The notes under the pieces: model-generated
Seen by the model: the letters and a program-made list of their open reading frames with translations, nothing else
Databases searched by the model: none
What the model was told of the DNA's origin: nothing
Source: JAYUHK01 sp043778415
Lineage (GTDB): Bacteria; Bacteroidota; Bacteroidia; Chitinophagales; Saprospiraceae
NCBI GenBank assembly: GCA_043778415.1
Contig: JAYWGG010000186.1
Coordinates: 1-5,602, forward strand
DNA length: 5,602 nucleotides
Direction of reading: 5' to 3'
Position numbers and translations under genes: made by a program
Part shown: positions 1 through 5,602 of the stretch, piece by piece
How positions within the stretch are numbered: the stretch's first letter is position 1
How the letters are laid out: the number at the start of each line of letters is the position of its first letter

Positions 1-1
1 T

Positions 2-1456
2 TTAGTGACCGCCGCCGCTTACTTTTAGGTCATAATCAATGCCTTGCTCTTGTAAGATTTTTTTACTTCTGATGGCATAAAAAGCAAGGTAGGCGAAGCA
101 AACAACGCCTGCGATGTAACTCAACTGTATGCCGATGCTGTCCGCCATCATTCCTTGTACCCAACTTACGATGCCGCCACCCATAATCATCATTATCAAT
201 AGACTGCTGCCTTGATTGGTGTTTTTGCCCAAACCTGCGACCGATAGTGTGAAAATGCAGGGCCACAAGGTGCTACAAAATAGTCCGACGCTCGTGAATG
301 CGAAAACGCTTACTATACCACTCGTCGCCATGCCGATAATAAGTGCCGCAATGCCCATACAAGAAAAAATAAGCAACAAACGAGCTGGATTTCCCTTGCT
401 CATAATATCGCCAGCTATCATAAAAAGTACGACGAAAGCATAGACGTAGAACTGCGAAATATCGTGCTGCGCAATGGCATTGACCGCCAAAAAGACACAG
501 AAAGCGAGGTAAGGCATCAAAAAATTGAGGATTTTTCGGGTGCCAGCTGTGAGGTCGAAAGCACCGACCGCTCCCGTCCATCTGCCCATCATCAGACTCG
601 CCCAATAGAGCGAAATATAGGGCGCAATGTTATAGGTCTGAATACCGAGATTTTTTTCCATGTAGGCGGGTAGGTTACTGGCGGTCGCTACTTCTACGCC
701 GACGTAGCAAAAAATCGAAATCATGCCCAATACCAACTGCGGATAGGCAAAGGCAGAGCTGCGATGAATAATTTTGCTGTCGTCGCTTGCTTCGTCCGCA
801 GCGACTTCTTCCAAATCAATTTTGTTGGGGATAGAAGAAAAATAAATGAAGGCAGCCACCAATAAAAACGCAGCACCCAAGACTAAATACGGTGTTTTTA
901 CGCTTTCGATACTCGCTACTGTCGAGCCAGAAGCCACACTCCCGAAGATGGCAAAACTTACCAAAAGTGGTCCGATGGTAGTTCCAAAATTATTGACGCC
1001 GCCGCCGAGCGCCAAGCGTTGCGAACCCGTCTTGGGATTGCCAAGCACGATGGCAAGCGGATTGGCGGCAATTTGCTGGAGCGAAAAGCCCAAGCCGACG
1101 ATAAACAACGCCGAAATCATGAGGGTAAAAGACGCAGAGTTAGCGGCTGGATAGAAGAGCAGAGTACCGATAGCCGAGATGACCATTCCTAACACGATGC
1201 CGTTTTTGTAGCCGATTTTATTCAGGACATCGCTGCCGATAGATGCCGACACGACAAAATAAATAATCGAGCCGACGGTATAGGCGATGTAAAAAGCGAG
1301 CGAAACTAACTGACTTTGCGCTTGCGAAAGATTGAAAGCGGTTTTGAATACGGGAATCAAAATGTCATTGCTGGCGGCTACGAAGCCCCAAAAGAAAAAA
1401 ACGGTGATTAGTGTGTAGAGTTGGGCACTTTTGCTGCCTGATGTTGTAGTACTCAT
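2..1456 (-). CDS. FucP-family sugar:H+ symporter (MFS)
   Basis: Inner-membrane transporter of the major facilitator superfamily, in the FucP/GluP branch that takes up hexoses or deoxyhexoses with protons; the substrate cannot be read from sequence. Complete, 484 residues, TAA at 2-4. I start it at the ATG at 1456 (MSTTTSGSKS); the frame also has a TTG two codons earlier, which is less likely. Family hallmarks: WGFVAASNDILIP (23-35, Asp31 at the FucP proton-site position), QQIAANP (127-133), GGGVNNFGTTIGPLL (151-165) and GSSLLIMMIMGGGIV (416-430). A charged acidic loop (about 211-229) separates the two halves. I count about 14 hydrophobic segments rather than 12: residues about 300-352 contain two extra ones between the GRW motif (291-293) and the segment ending VGLFCSTLWPCIF. 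That would explain a length above the roughly 410-440 residues usual for FucP. No operon partner is visible. Family assignment is firm; the substrate is unknown. Confidence 0.93.
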   Translation of the reverse strand: MSTTTSGSKSAQLYTLITVFFFWGFVAASNDILIPVFKTAFNLSQAQSQLVSLAFYIAYTVGSIIYFVVSASIGSDVLNKIGYKNGIVLGMVISAIGTLLFYPAANSASFTLMISALFIVGLGFSLQQIAANPLAIVLGNPKTGSQRLALGGGVNNFGTTIGPLLVSFAIFGSVASGSTVASIESVKTPYLVLGAAFLLVAAFIYFSSIPNKIDLEEVAADEASDDSKIIHRSSAFAYPQLVLGMISIFCYVGVEVATASNLPAYMEKNLGIQTYNIAPYISLYWASLMMGRWTGAVGAFDLTAGTRKILNFLMPYLAFCVFLAVNAIAQHDISQFYVYAFVVLFMIAGDIMSKGNPARLLLIFSCMGIAALIIGMATSGIVSVFAFTSVGLFCSTLWPCIFTLSVAGLGKNTNQGSSLLIMMIMGGGIVSWVQGMMADSIGIQLSYIAGVVCFAYLAFYAIRSKKILQEQGIDYDLKVSGGGH

Positions 1457-1502
1457 TTTCAAAAAATAAAGTTGGTGATGGTTTTAAAATTTCGCTTCAA
1501 AT

Positions 1503-1530
1503 ATAGTGCAATGTTTAAAAAAAACACTAT
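1503..1530. promoter_or_regulatory. Imperfect inverted repeat upstream of transporter gene
   Basis: ATAGTG (1503-1508) and CACTAT (1525-1530) form inverted arms, with an inner GTTT/AAAC pairing, 47-75 bases ahead of the transporter start codon. The position suits an operator or a promoter-proximal structure, but AT-rich spacers often contain such arms by chance. I found no convincing TTTG/TAnnTTTG promoter pair beside it. The rest of 1457-1620 is AT-rich spacer in which I see nothing else. Confidence 0.2.
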
Positions 1531-1620
1531 TTTATGCCAAGTATCAAAAATTTTGTAGCCTTTTGTTGGATTCTAATGAATTAAAATAAGTACTTGCGCA
1601 TATTTAGTCTGCATTAATAG

Positions 1621-1640
1621 CCGACTGCTTTAGCAGTCGG
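1621..1640. repeat. REP-like perfect-arm palindrome
   Basis: Nine-base arms CCGACTGCT (1621-1629) and AGCAGTCGG (1632-1640) flank a two-base centre TT, giving the core GCTTTAGC. It is not followed by a T tract on either strand, so it is unlikely to be a simple terminator. The same core recurs twice within the next 110 bases, which suggests a dispersed, REP-like palindromic repeat family rather than a gene-specific signal. Confidence 0.6.
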
Positions 1641-1657
1641 ACAACAAATAATAATTA

Positions 1658-1754
1658 GTATTGGCTTTAGCCTAAACGACTCGCTTGTGGCATGTATTTG
1701 GTTAAAGCCGATGCACCATTTTTTTTATACAACAGCTAAAGCTGTTGCCAATAC
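1658..1754. repeat. Fold-back cluster of GCTTTAGC palindromes
   Basis: GTATTGGC (1658-1665) and GCCAATAC (1747-1754) are perfect inverted outer arms. Just inside the left arm lies GGCTTTAGCC (1663-1672). Inside the right arm lies CAACAGCT-AA-AGCTGTTG (1730-1747), whose complement again carries GCTTTAGC. Between them GGTTAAAGCC (1700-1709) pairs with 1663-1672 at nine of ten positions. The 97-base block is therefore an imperfect nested inverted repeat, related to the palindrome at 1621-1640. There is no open reading frame in it. It may be a small non-autonomous repeat element; a role in the transcript is also possible. Confidence 0.5.
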
Positions 1755-1797
1755 ATAAAACTATTTAGGTACAGCTTCTTACTGATTTTAAAGTAAT

Positions 1798-1836
1798 AAA
1801 AAAAAACCGCAGCAATTTTTATTGCTGCGGTTTTTT
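1798..1836 (-). terminator. Intrinsic terminator of the thioredoxin-like gene
   Basis: A perfect 16-base-pair stem (1801-1816 with 1821-1836) has a TTTT loop and a GC core, CCGCAGCAAT/ATTGCTGCGG. On the minus strand it is followed by a run of Ts (the As from 1798 to 1806). It lies 33 bases beyond the stop codon at 1869, the expected place for that gene's terminator. Because A and T tracts flank the core on both sides it could also stop plus-strand transcription, but no plus-strand gene is present here. Confidence 0.88.
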
Positions 1837-1868
1837 AGAAATGAGGAAAATAAGTCAGTCCTACGCGC

Positions 1869-3284
1869 TTACTTTTTCTTTTTGTTTTCGCTTTCGATGA
1901 TGGTTTCCAACTGGTCGGTGTGTAGATTTTTTCCGATAATAATTCGGTCTTTGTTCAGGACGTACATTTCGGGCGTAATATCTACATAATATTTTCCATA
2001 GATAGAGCGGTTGGAGGGGTCGCGTACATTTGTCCACACTTCTAATTGATTTTTTGCGATGTATTCCTTCCATTCTTCTTCGCTGCTTTCCAAGACGATA
2101 GAAAAAACCTCCACGCCTTTTGACTTCCATTCGTCGGCGAATTTTTTGAGCTTCGGCGTTTCTTTCATGCAGTGTTCGCAGTGCGTGTTGAACATATATA
2201 CGACCACAAACGGCGACTGCAAGGCGTAAATCGATTTCGTCAGCCCGTTGTTGTCCAACGCGACTACGTCTTGCCCTTTTTTGTTCATCAAGCTGCCTTC
2301 CATTTCCCAAGCGCGCTTTCGGATTTTTTCGATTTCGTCGCCACTCGTCCAAAACGCCAATTCTTTGGTAAAATATTTATTGACCACGTGGACTTGCACC
2401 GCCTCGCCGTCCATGATAGTCGTTTTGGTCGGCTGATAATACACTGCAATCCAGTTGGAAATAAACTTGAACATTTCTTTATTGACCAATGATTTCTGAA
2501 TCACGAAGTCCGCCGACTGTATCAAAGAGTCTGGATTGGGCGGCGTGAGTTCGGTCATAAACCGTTTCAACTTGTTGAATATCACGGGCGTATGCAGCAG
2601 CCGCACGTCCGAAAAGTCCACGTTGTCCCAAAATTTTTGGCGGTACGCAATCAACTGGCGAAGCGTATCCAAGTCGCCGTTGGGCTTTTTGGGTTCTTCC
2701 AAGTCGGGGTTTTGTCCAGCCGCTTTGAACTTCGTAAAAAACGCGTTGGGGTATTTCTGTTGATACATCAACACTTGATTTTTGTAGTCTGCGGACACTT
2801 GTTTGAGTTCTAATTGTGCCGTTTTGTAGTCGGCATCGGCTGGAGTTTTGCCCTCCATTTTTTTCCGAATCGCCTCATAGCGTGGCTCTTGCGCAGCTTG
2901 GAACATCAAATTTTGGTACAGCAATTCGTTTTCTTGGCAGTCTTTTATCTGCATCGTTTTTATCAAATCGCCTTTGGTGGTCGTCAGTTCGAACTTCTGG
3001 TCTGTATCCAATAGCAACTGAAAATTGGAGTAGTCGGGCAAAATAACGAAAAAAAGACCCGATTTGTAAGGGTGCAGTTGTCTGAACTCAAACGTCCCGC
3101 CCGCCTGCACTATGGCAGAATCTGCGAAATAATTTTGCTCCGCAAACGAACCCAAAAGCCGAATAACGCCCGCGTCAAAACCCTTCACCGTGCCTTTTAT
3201 CTGCACAGAATCCAAAAAACTTTGGGCAAAAAGCGACGAAAAATAAAAAGCAACACCAAGTAAGGATAAAATAATTTTTTTCAT
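1869..3284 (-). CDS. Exported TlpA-like thiol-disulfide protein (DUF4369/DUF5106)
   Basis: Complete 471-residue protein with ATG at 3284 and TAA at 1869-1871. Residues 1-21 form a signal peptide (MKKIILSLLG start, hydrophobic core, FAQ cleavage site), and no lipobox Cys follows, so a soluble periplasmic protein is likely. Residues about 27-115 form a beta-rich DUF4369-like domain. Residues about 120-335 are helical and match the DUF5106 layout (KFWDNVDFSDVRLLHTPV, 217-234). Residues about 350-465 are a thioredoxin fold with the redox motif C369-E-H-C372 and the cis-proline loop ITPEMYVLN (436-444). Such proteins reduce or isomerise disulfides outside the cytoplasm; the partner is unknown. The extra Cys116 lies outside the active site. 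The tail is Lys-rich (ENKKKK). The gene has its own promoter-like sequence (3363-3392) and terminator (1798-1836), so it is probably transcribed alone. Fold and export are well supported; the specific role is not. Confidence 0.9.
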   Translation of the reverse strand: MKKIILSLLGVAFYFSSLFAQSFLDSVQIKGTVKGFDAGVIRLLGSFAEQNYFADSAIVQAGGTFEFRQLHPYKSGLFFVILPDYSNFQLLLDTDQKFELTTTKGDLIKTMQIKDCQENELLYQNLMFQAAQEPRYEAIRKKMEGKTPADADYKTAQLELKQVSADYKNQVLMYQQKYPNAFFTKFKAAGQNPDLEEPKKPNGDLDTLRQLIAYRQKFWDNVDFSDVRLLHTPVIFNKLKRFMTELTPPNPDSLIQSADFVIQKSLVNKEMFKFISNWIAVYYQPTKTTIMDGEAVQVHVVNKYFTKELAFWTSGDEIEKIRKRAWEMEGSLMNKKGQDVVALDNNGLTKSIYALQSPFVVVYMFNTHCEHCMKETPKLKKFADEWKSKGVEVFSIVLESSEEEWKEYIAKNQLEVWTNVRDPSNRSIYGKYYVDITPEMYVLNKDRIIIGKNLHTDQLETIIESENKKKK

Positions 3285-3320
3285 AAAAGTTTTCTAAAAT
3301 ACAATCTGTTTTTTGACACT

Positions 3321-3352
3321 TCAAAACGTACAAATCGAGAAATTTGTTTTGA
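3321..3352. promoter_or_regulatory. Hairpin in the leader of the thioredoxin-like gene
   Basis: TCAAAAC (3321-3327) pairs with GTTTTGA (3346-3352), and CAAAT (3331-3335) with ATTTG (3342-3346), around the loop CGAGAA. This gives a weak, bulged hairpin in the presumed untranslated leader, about 37 bases before the start codon. It is AT-rich, so its stability and function are uncertain. Confidence 0.25.
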
Positions 3353-3362
3353 AACATTCGTA

Positions 3363-3392
3363 CAAAAGTAGTGATTTTTATATTTCTACAAA
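3363..3392 (-). promoter_or_regulatory. Bacteroidota-type promoter of the thioredoxin-like gene
   Basis: On the minus strand, TTTG (3392-3389) stands 18 bases before TACTTTTG (3370-3363). This matches the Bacteroidota primary-sigma consensus TTTG / TAnnTTTG at all defined positions and within the usual spacing. It points at the start codon at 3284 and implies a transcription start near 3356 and a leader of roughly 70 bases. The octamer CGTACAAA overlaps the -7 box (3359-3366) and recurs 32 bases downstream (3327-3334), which could be a paired regulator site. Confidence 0.55.
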
Positions 3393-3457
3393 AATATTCG
3401 ACGACGTTTTGCATTAGGAATGAAGAAAAAATAAGTAGTTTATTTTAGACACATTCC

Positions 3458-3703
3458 TTACCGTCCTTCTACGACCGCTATCTCCGCCTCCGTCAAGTCA
3501 TACAGTTCGTACACCATTCTGTCTATTTGGTCTTCCCAACGGCTGGTGTCTTCCCCTCTTTTTTTGCCTTCGAGTATCCATTCTACAAGGGTTATGAAGG
3601 GGTTTTGCGCTTCGGGGGAGATTTTGGGAATGGGAATTTGCTCGACATACTGCTTCGTGTAGTGGGTGCGTCCATCAGTTTGAGGCTTGGCGAAGAATGG
3701 GAA
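3458..3703 (-). pseudogene. C-terminal remnant of an Eco57I-like restriction-methylase
   Basis: Minus-strand open frame of 81 codons ending at TAA (3458-3460), closed upstream by TAA at 3704-3706 and lacking a usable start (its only Met is residue 63). The translation reads like the extreme C-terminus of large Eco57I-class type II restriction-methylase proteins: HYTKQYVEQIPIPKI (14-28), NPFITLVEWIL (34-44), then DQIDRMVYELYDLTEAEIAV (58-77) before the final VEGR. The motif of a DQID-x-VYELY-LTE-EI helix at the very end is characteristic of that family, recalled from memory. The catalytic and most of the target-recognition parts are missing, so it cannot be active. Base composition is host-like (29 G or C of 60 at 3481-3540) and unlike the AT-rich methylase at 4964, so it seems to come from a different, older gene. 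The frame looks undamaged inside the fragment, suggesting a recent truncation. Confidence 0.75.
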
Positions 3704-3759
3704 TTATAAACATAAATATTAAATAAACCATAAATATTGATAGAATTACAAATGTTCAA

Positions 3760-3789
3760 TTTAGCACTTTTTGCCCCTTTTTTGCTAAA
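3760..3789. repeat. Small inverted repeat between two gene remnants
   Basis: TTTAGCA (3760-3766) and TGCTAAA (3783-3789) are perfect seven-base inverted arms around a 16-base loop that contains GCCCC. No T tract follows the stem on either strand, so a terminator is doubtful. It sits close to the presumed junction between the host-like remnant and AT-rich DNA. The surrounding 3704-3807 holds no open frame I can support and is otherwise AT-rich spacer. Confidence 0.3.
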
Positions 3790-3807
3790 CTCGCTTTGGT
3801 GGATGTG

Positions 3808-4011
3808 CTATTTCGCGGTGTTCGATATTTCTACAAAGTTTTTGTAACTTTCCATCTCTTTGAAAAAGTGTTCTGGAGAAAGTTTTTGTTCCATTAAGTT
3901 TGCAAAGTCTTTTCCAAATGCCGTAAAAATGTCTGTTTTTTGAACTTTGTTAGTCTTTTCGTTAATATCAACCAAAAGTATGCATAAGTCGTTTGGTCTA
4001 TGTGCGGTTAA
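3808..4011 (-). pseudogene. Unrecognised 67-codon gene tail without a start
   Basis: Minus-strand frame that opens just after TGA (4012-4014) and ends at TAG (3808-3810). It begins LTAHRPNDLCILLVDINEK and ends NFVEISNTAK. The composition looks protein-like: a hydrophobic strand (CILLVDIN, 10-17), then amphipathic helices such as FGKDFANLMEQKLSPEHFFK (32-51). There is no start codon near the 5' end. The first ATG, at 3894, would give only 28 residues (MEQKLSPEHF start). The frame begins four bases past the stop of the nuclease gene and in a different frame, so it is not a simple read-through of it. I do not recognise the family. It is probably the 3' end of a gene cut when the neighbouring module arrived or rearranged; a tiny real gene or chance frame cannot be excluded. 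Confidence 0.4.
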
Positions 4012-4015
4012 TCAG

Positions 4016-4951
4016 TTATAATTTGTTTGTAATAAAATCACAAAACAATTTTATGTCCTCTTCGTTCCTAATATAAACCTCAAAACGTTCAGTACCAAGA
4101 CTTCCCTTTCTCTTTTGCCCTGGTCTTATTCTATCTTCAAATCTAACATCATTCATTGCAGAAACATCTATGTTGGTATTTATTTGTAGCATTTTTTTAC
4201 TTCCACCTTTTCCTGCTGAACCAATTGCAGAGAAAGTATATTTTCTAAATCGAATCTTCATCACTACTTGTTGAGGTTCAATTATTATTTCATCCTTTGC
4301 TTTTAAGAAATTATAAAAATATGTAAAAAGCTCTTTTGCATCTTGTTTAAGATTAAAATAACGGTCAATTTCAAAAGTATCGGGGTCTTGATTAACAATA
4401 ACACCGATTTGTGCTACTTTTCTTGTGTTTATACTTTCAATTTTTATGTCATCGGGGTCATTGTTGATATAATCAATGAAAATTAAATCGTCTTCAAACC
4501 AAAAATATTTAATGAGTGTAATTGTGTTTTCTTTTAGCTTTTTTACTCTTTCAATTTGGGTTAGGCTAAATCGTTTCGCAATGAGAATTATCTCCACATT
4601 ATTTTGATTGATTGACGTAAATTTTGGTAGTTCAATCTCATATTTTTGCGTAGAATGTAAATAAACATCAGAAAAATTATCTTGCACATAATCTCTATAA
4701 TCTGCCGCTTGGTCAGTTATATTTTTATCATAGTCTTTTTTCAATTCAAAAATTACAAACTTTTTAGTTTCAGGATTATAAGCCAAAATATCAATTCTGC
4801 CGTTGTTGCCCAAACTTCTAACATTCCCTTTTAAAGGAAATTCACTCGTAACAAATGTTAAACTTGGAAATAAATTCTTCCAATTTTCACAAATAAACTT
4901 GTTTAATTCTTGCTCGGATTTGTCTTCTAATTTTAAATTCTTCTGTTCCAT
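4016..4951 (-). CDS. NucS-like PD-(D/E)XK nuclease with DUF5655 domain
   Basis: Complete 311-residue cytoplasmic protein, ATG at 4951, TAA at 4016-4018. Residues about 10-165 match the nuclease domain of NucS and related PD-(D/E)XK enzymes: GRIDILAYN (51-59, metal-binding Asp54), FELKK (68-72, Glu69-x-Lys71) and QAADYRDYV (81-89, a QxxxY motif with Gln81 and Tyr85). Glu14 is a plausible further ligand. Residues about 200-311 fit DUF5655, a domain often joined to such nucleases; its end reads GTERFEVYIRNEEDIKLFCDF (286-306). All catalytic positions are present, so activity is likely. The start lies 12 bases past the stop of the methylase gene, implying cotranscription. From that I infer the cleavage partner, or an accessory nuclease, of a restriction-modification pair; a stand-alone repair nuclease is the alternative. 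Codon use is strongly AT-biased, as in the methylase and unlike the genes to the left, suggesting horizontal transfer. Confidence 0.82.
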   Translation of the reverse strand: MEQKNLKLEDKSEQELNKFICENWKNLFPSLTFVTSEFPLKGNVRSLGNNGRIDILAYNPETKKFVIFELKKDYDKNITDQAADYRDYVQDNFSDVYLHSTQKYEIELPKFTSINQNNVEIILIAKRFSLTQIERVKKLKENTITLIKYFWFEDDLIFIDYINNDPDDIKIESINTRKVAQIGVIVNQDPDTFEIDRYFNLKQDAKELFTYFYNFLKAKDEIIIEPQQVVMKIRFRKYTFSAIGSAGKGGSKKMLQINTNIDVSAMNDVRFEDRIRPGQKRKGSLGTERFEVYIRNEEDIKLFCDFITNKL

Positions 4952-4963
4952 ACATATTGGTTT

Positions 4964-5602
4964 TTAAAAAAGTGATAAAGGATTATGTGCTTTTATTTTA
5001 AATTCTTTAATTTGTTTTGAGGTTATTGACTTGTAACCGCCTGAAAAATCTTTTCCTGTCAACCTGATATATTTATAAAACTCATCAGATTTCAAGGTAT
5101 TTTCTATCAAAGTCCAGTCTGAAAATTCTTTATTTTTGATGATAAATAAGCCCGAATACATCATAACATCTTTCGGGACTTTGTAAAAGTCGATTTGCCC
5201 ATTTACCAAAGTGCTTAAAACAATTTTCTCTTTATGAATACTCTGCACGCCTTGACTTCTCCCGAATTCATACCATAATGCTCCCTTATCAAGGTCTCTT
5301 TTTTCAAGTTCTTCTTTATTTTTAAGCAAATAATTATGAGCGTTTGGATAGTTTTGTTTTAATTTTTCTTCGGATATTGCTCTATAACGATTACTTTCAA
5401 ACTCGTAAGGGAATAAAATCAATTCATTTTCATTTATTTTTCCTTTAAATCGAGAGCCTTTTATTACGGTCTTTAATAGTTTTTTTTCTACTAATGAGCC
5501 ATTAAAATAAACTAATTCGTCATTATAATTTTCAGTTTTTGCAATAAAAATTTTATCTCTTAACGTAGCAAAACCATACTGCACATCAAAAAAATCTTTG
5601 AT
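4964..5602 (-). CDS. Eco57I/TaqI-type N6-adenine DNA methylase, C-terminal part
   Basis: The last 212 residues of a gene whose 5' part lies beyond the right edge; stop TAA at 4964-4966. The frame is open to base 5602, so the GTG at 5584 (the Val of FDVQYG) is internal, not a start. What is visible is the target-recognition region (TaqI-like C-terminal specificity domain) that reads the DNA site. In visible numbering: VQYGFATLRDKIFI (7-20), ILFPYE (62-67), YPNAHNYLLKNKEELEKRD (85-103), WYEFGRSQG (110-118), SGGY (187-190) and KQIKEFKI (196-203). The catalytic NPPY motif and SAM-binding site should lie outside the window. The protein ends soon after KQIKEFKI and lacks the long tail seen in the remnant at 3458-3703. 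The nuclease gene follows 12 bases later, so the pair looks like a modification-restriction operon. If the unseen N-terminus carries its own nuclease this would instead be a type IIG enzyme. Confidence 0.85.
   Translation of the reverse strand: MKDFFDVQYGFATLRDKIFIAKTENYNDELVYFNGSLVEKKLLKTVIKGSRFKGKINENELILFPYEFESNRYRAISEEKLKQNYPNAHNYLLKNKEELEKRDLDKGALWYEFGRSQGVQSIHKEKIVLSTLVNGQIDFYKVPKDVMMYSGLFIIKNKEFSDWTLIENTLKSDEFYKYIRLTGKDFSGGYKSITSKQIKEFKIKAHNPLSLF

Noticed and set aside
1457..1462. TTG start two codons upstream of the transporter ATG
   Set aside because: The ATG at 1456 is a stronger start, the two extra codons add no conserved residues, and no ribosome-binding feature favours the TTG.
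1510..1560. Sigma70-like boxes upstream of the transporter
   Set aside because: TTGATA and TAAAAT are only seven bases apart, and other pairs depend on AT-rich chance matches; no TTTG/TAnnTTTG pair is present.
1861..2352. Minus-strand open frame of 163 codons inside the thioredoxin-like gene
   Set aside because: It is a shifted frame of that gene, very rich in Arg and Lys, with no domain; the overlapping frame has a clear CxxC thioredoxin domain.
3175..3414. Minus-strand open frame of 79 codons
   Set aside because: It overlaps the signal-peptide region of the thioredoxin-like gene in another frame and runs through its promoter; the product is low in coding character.
3416..3458. Inverted repeat AGGAATG/CATTCCT with an inner AT-rich stem, as a terminator for the remnant
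   Set aside because: The stem is short and AT-rich, has a large internal loop and no following T tract, so I cannot support a terminator.
3527..3709. Plus-strand open frame of 60 codons
   Set aside because: It is antisense to the restriction-methylase remnant, whose minus-strand translation carries recognisable family motifs; the plus-strand product has none.
5582..5584. GTG as the start of the right-edge gene
   Set aside because: The frame continues without a stop to the window edge (IKDFFD before the Val), and the family motif FDVQYGFATLRDK spans this codon, so it is internal.

Overview
The window looks like a chromosomal piece of a Bacteroidota bacterium, perhaps of the Cytophagia type, though the rank below phylum is a guess. 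The grounds are a secreted thioredoxin-like protein with the DUF4369/DUF5106 layout typical of that phylum, a Bacteroidota-style long variant of a FucP-family sugar transporter, no visible Shine-Dalgarno sequences, and a close match to the Bacteroidota promoter consensus (TTTG, 18 bases, TACTTTTG). Every gene I can support lies on the minus strand, so transcription runs right to left.

Left part (2-3284): two intact genes with a moderate-GC, host-like composition. A FucP-type sugar:proton symporter (2-1456) is followed on its upstream side by a 412-base spacer. The spacer holds a cluster of palindromes built on the core GCTTTAGC (1621-1754) and a strong, symmetrical intrinsic terminator (1798-1836). 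The terminator ends the next gene, a lipid- or periplasm-facing TlpA-like thiol-disulfide protein (1869-3284) that has its own recognisable promoter at 3363-3392. The two genes look like separate transcription units.

Middle part (3285-4015): no intact gene, but two broken ones that lack start codons. At 3458-3703 is the last 81 codons of an Eco57I/TaqI-like restriction-methylase, with a host-like base composition. At 3808-4011 is a 67-codon AT-rich tail of an unrecognised protein. A small hairpin (3760-3789) lies between them.

Right part (4016-5602): strongly AT-rich and probably horizontally acquired. It carries the C-terminal specificity part of an N6-adenine DNA methylase of the Eco57I/TaqI type, which runs off the window edge. 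A complete NucS-like PD-(D/E)XK nuclease with a C-terminal DUF5655 domain starts 12 bases after it. This looks like the end of a two-gene restriction-modification operon. Together with the two gene remnants, it suggests a site where restriction systems have been inserted and have decayed. I see no RNA genes, CRISPR array, insertion sequence or origin.
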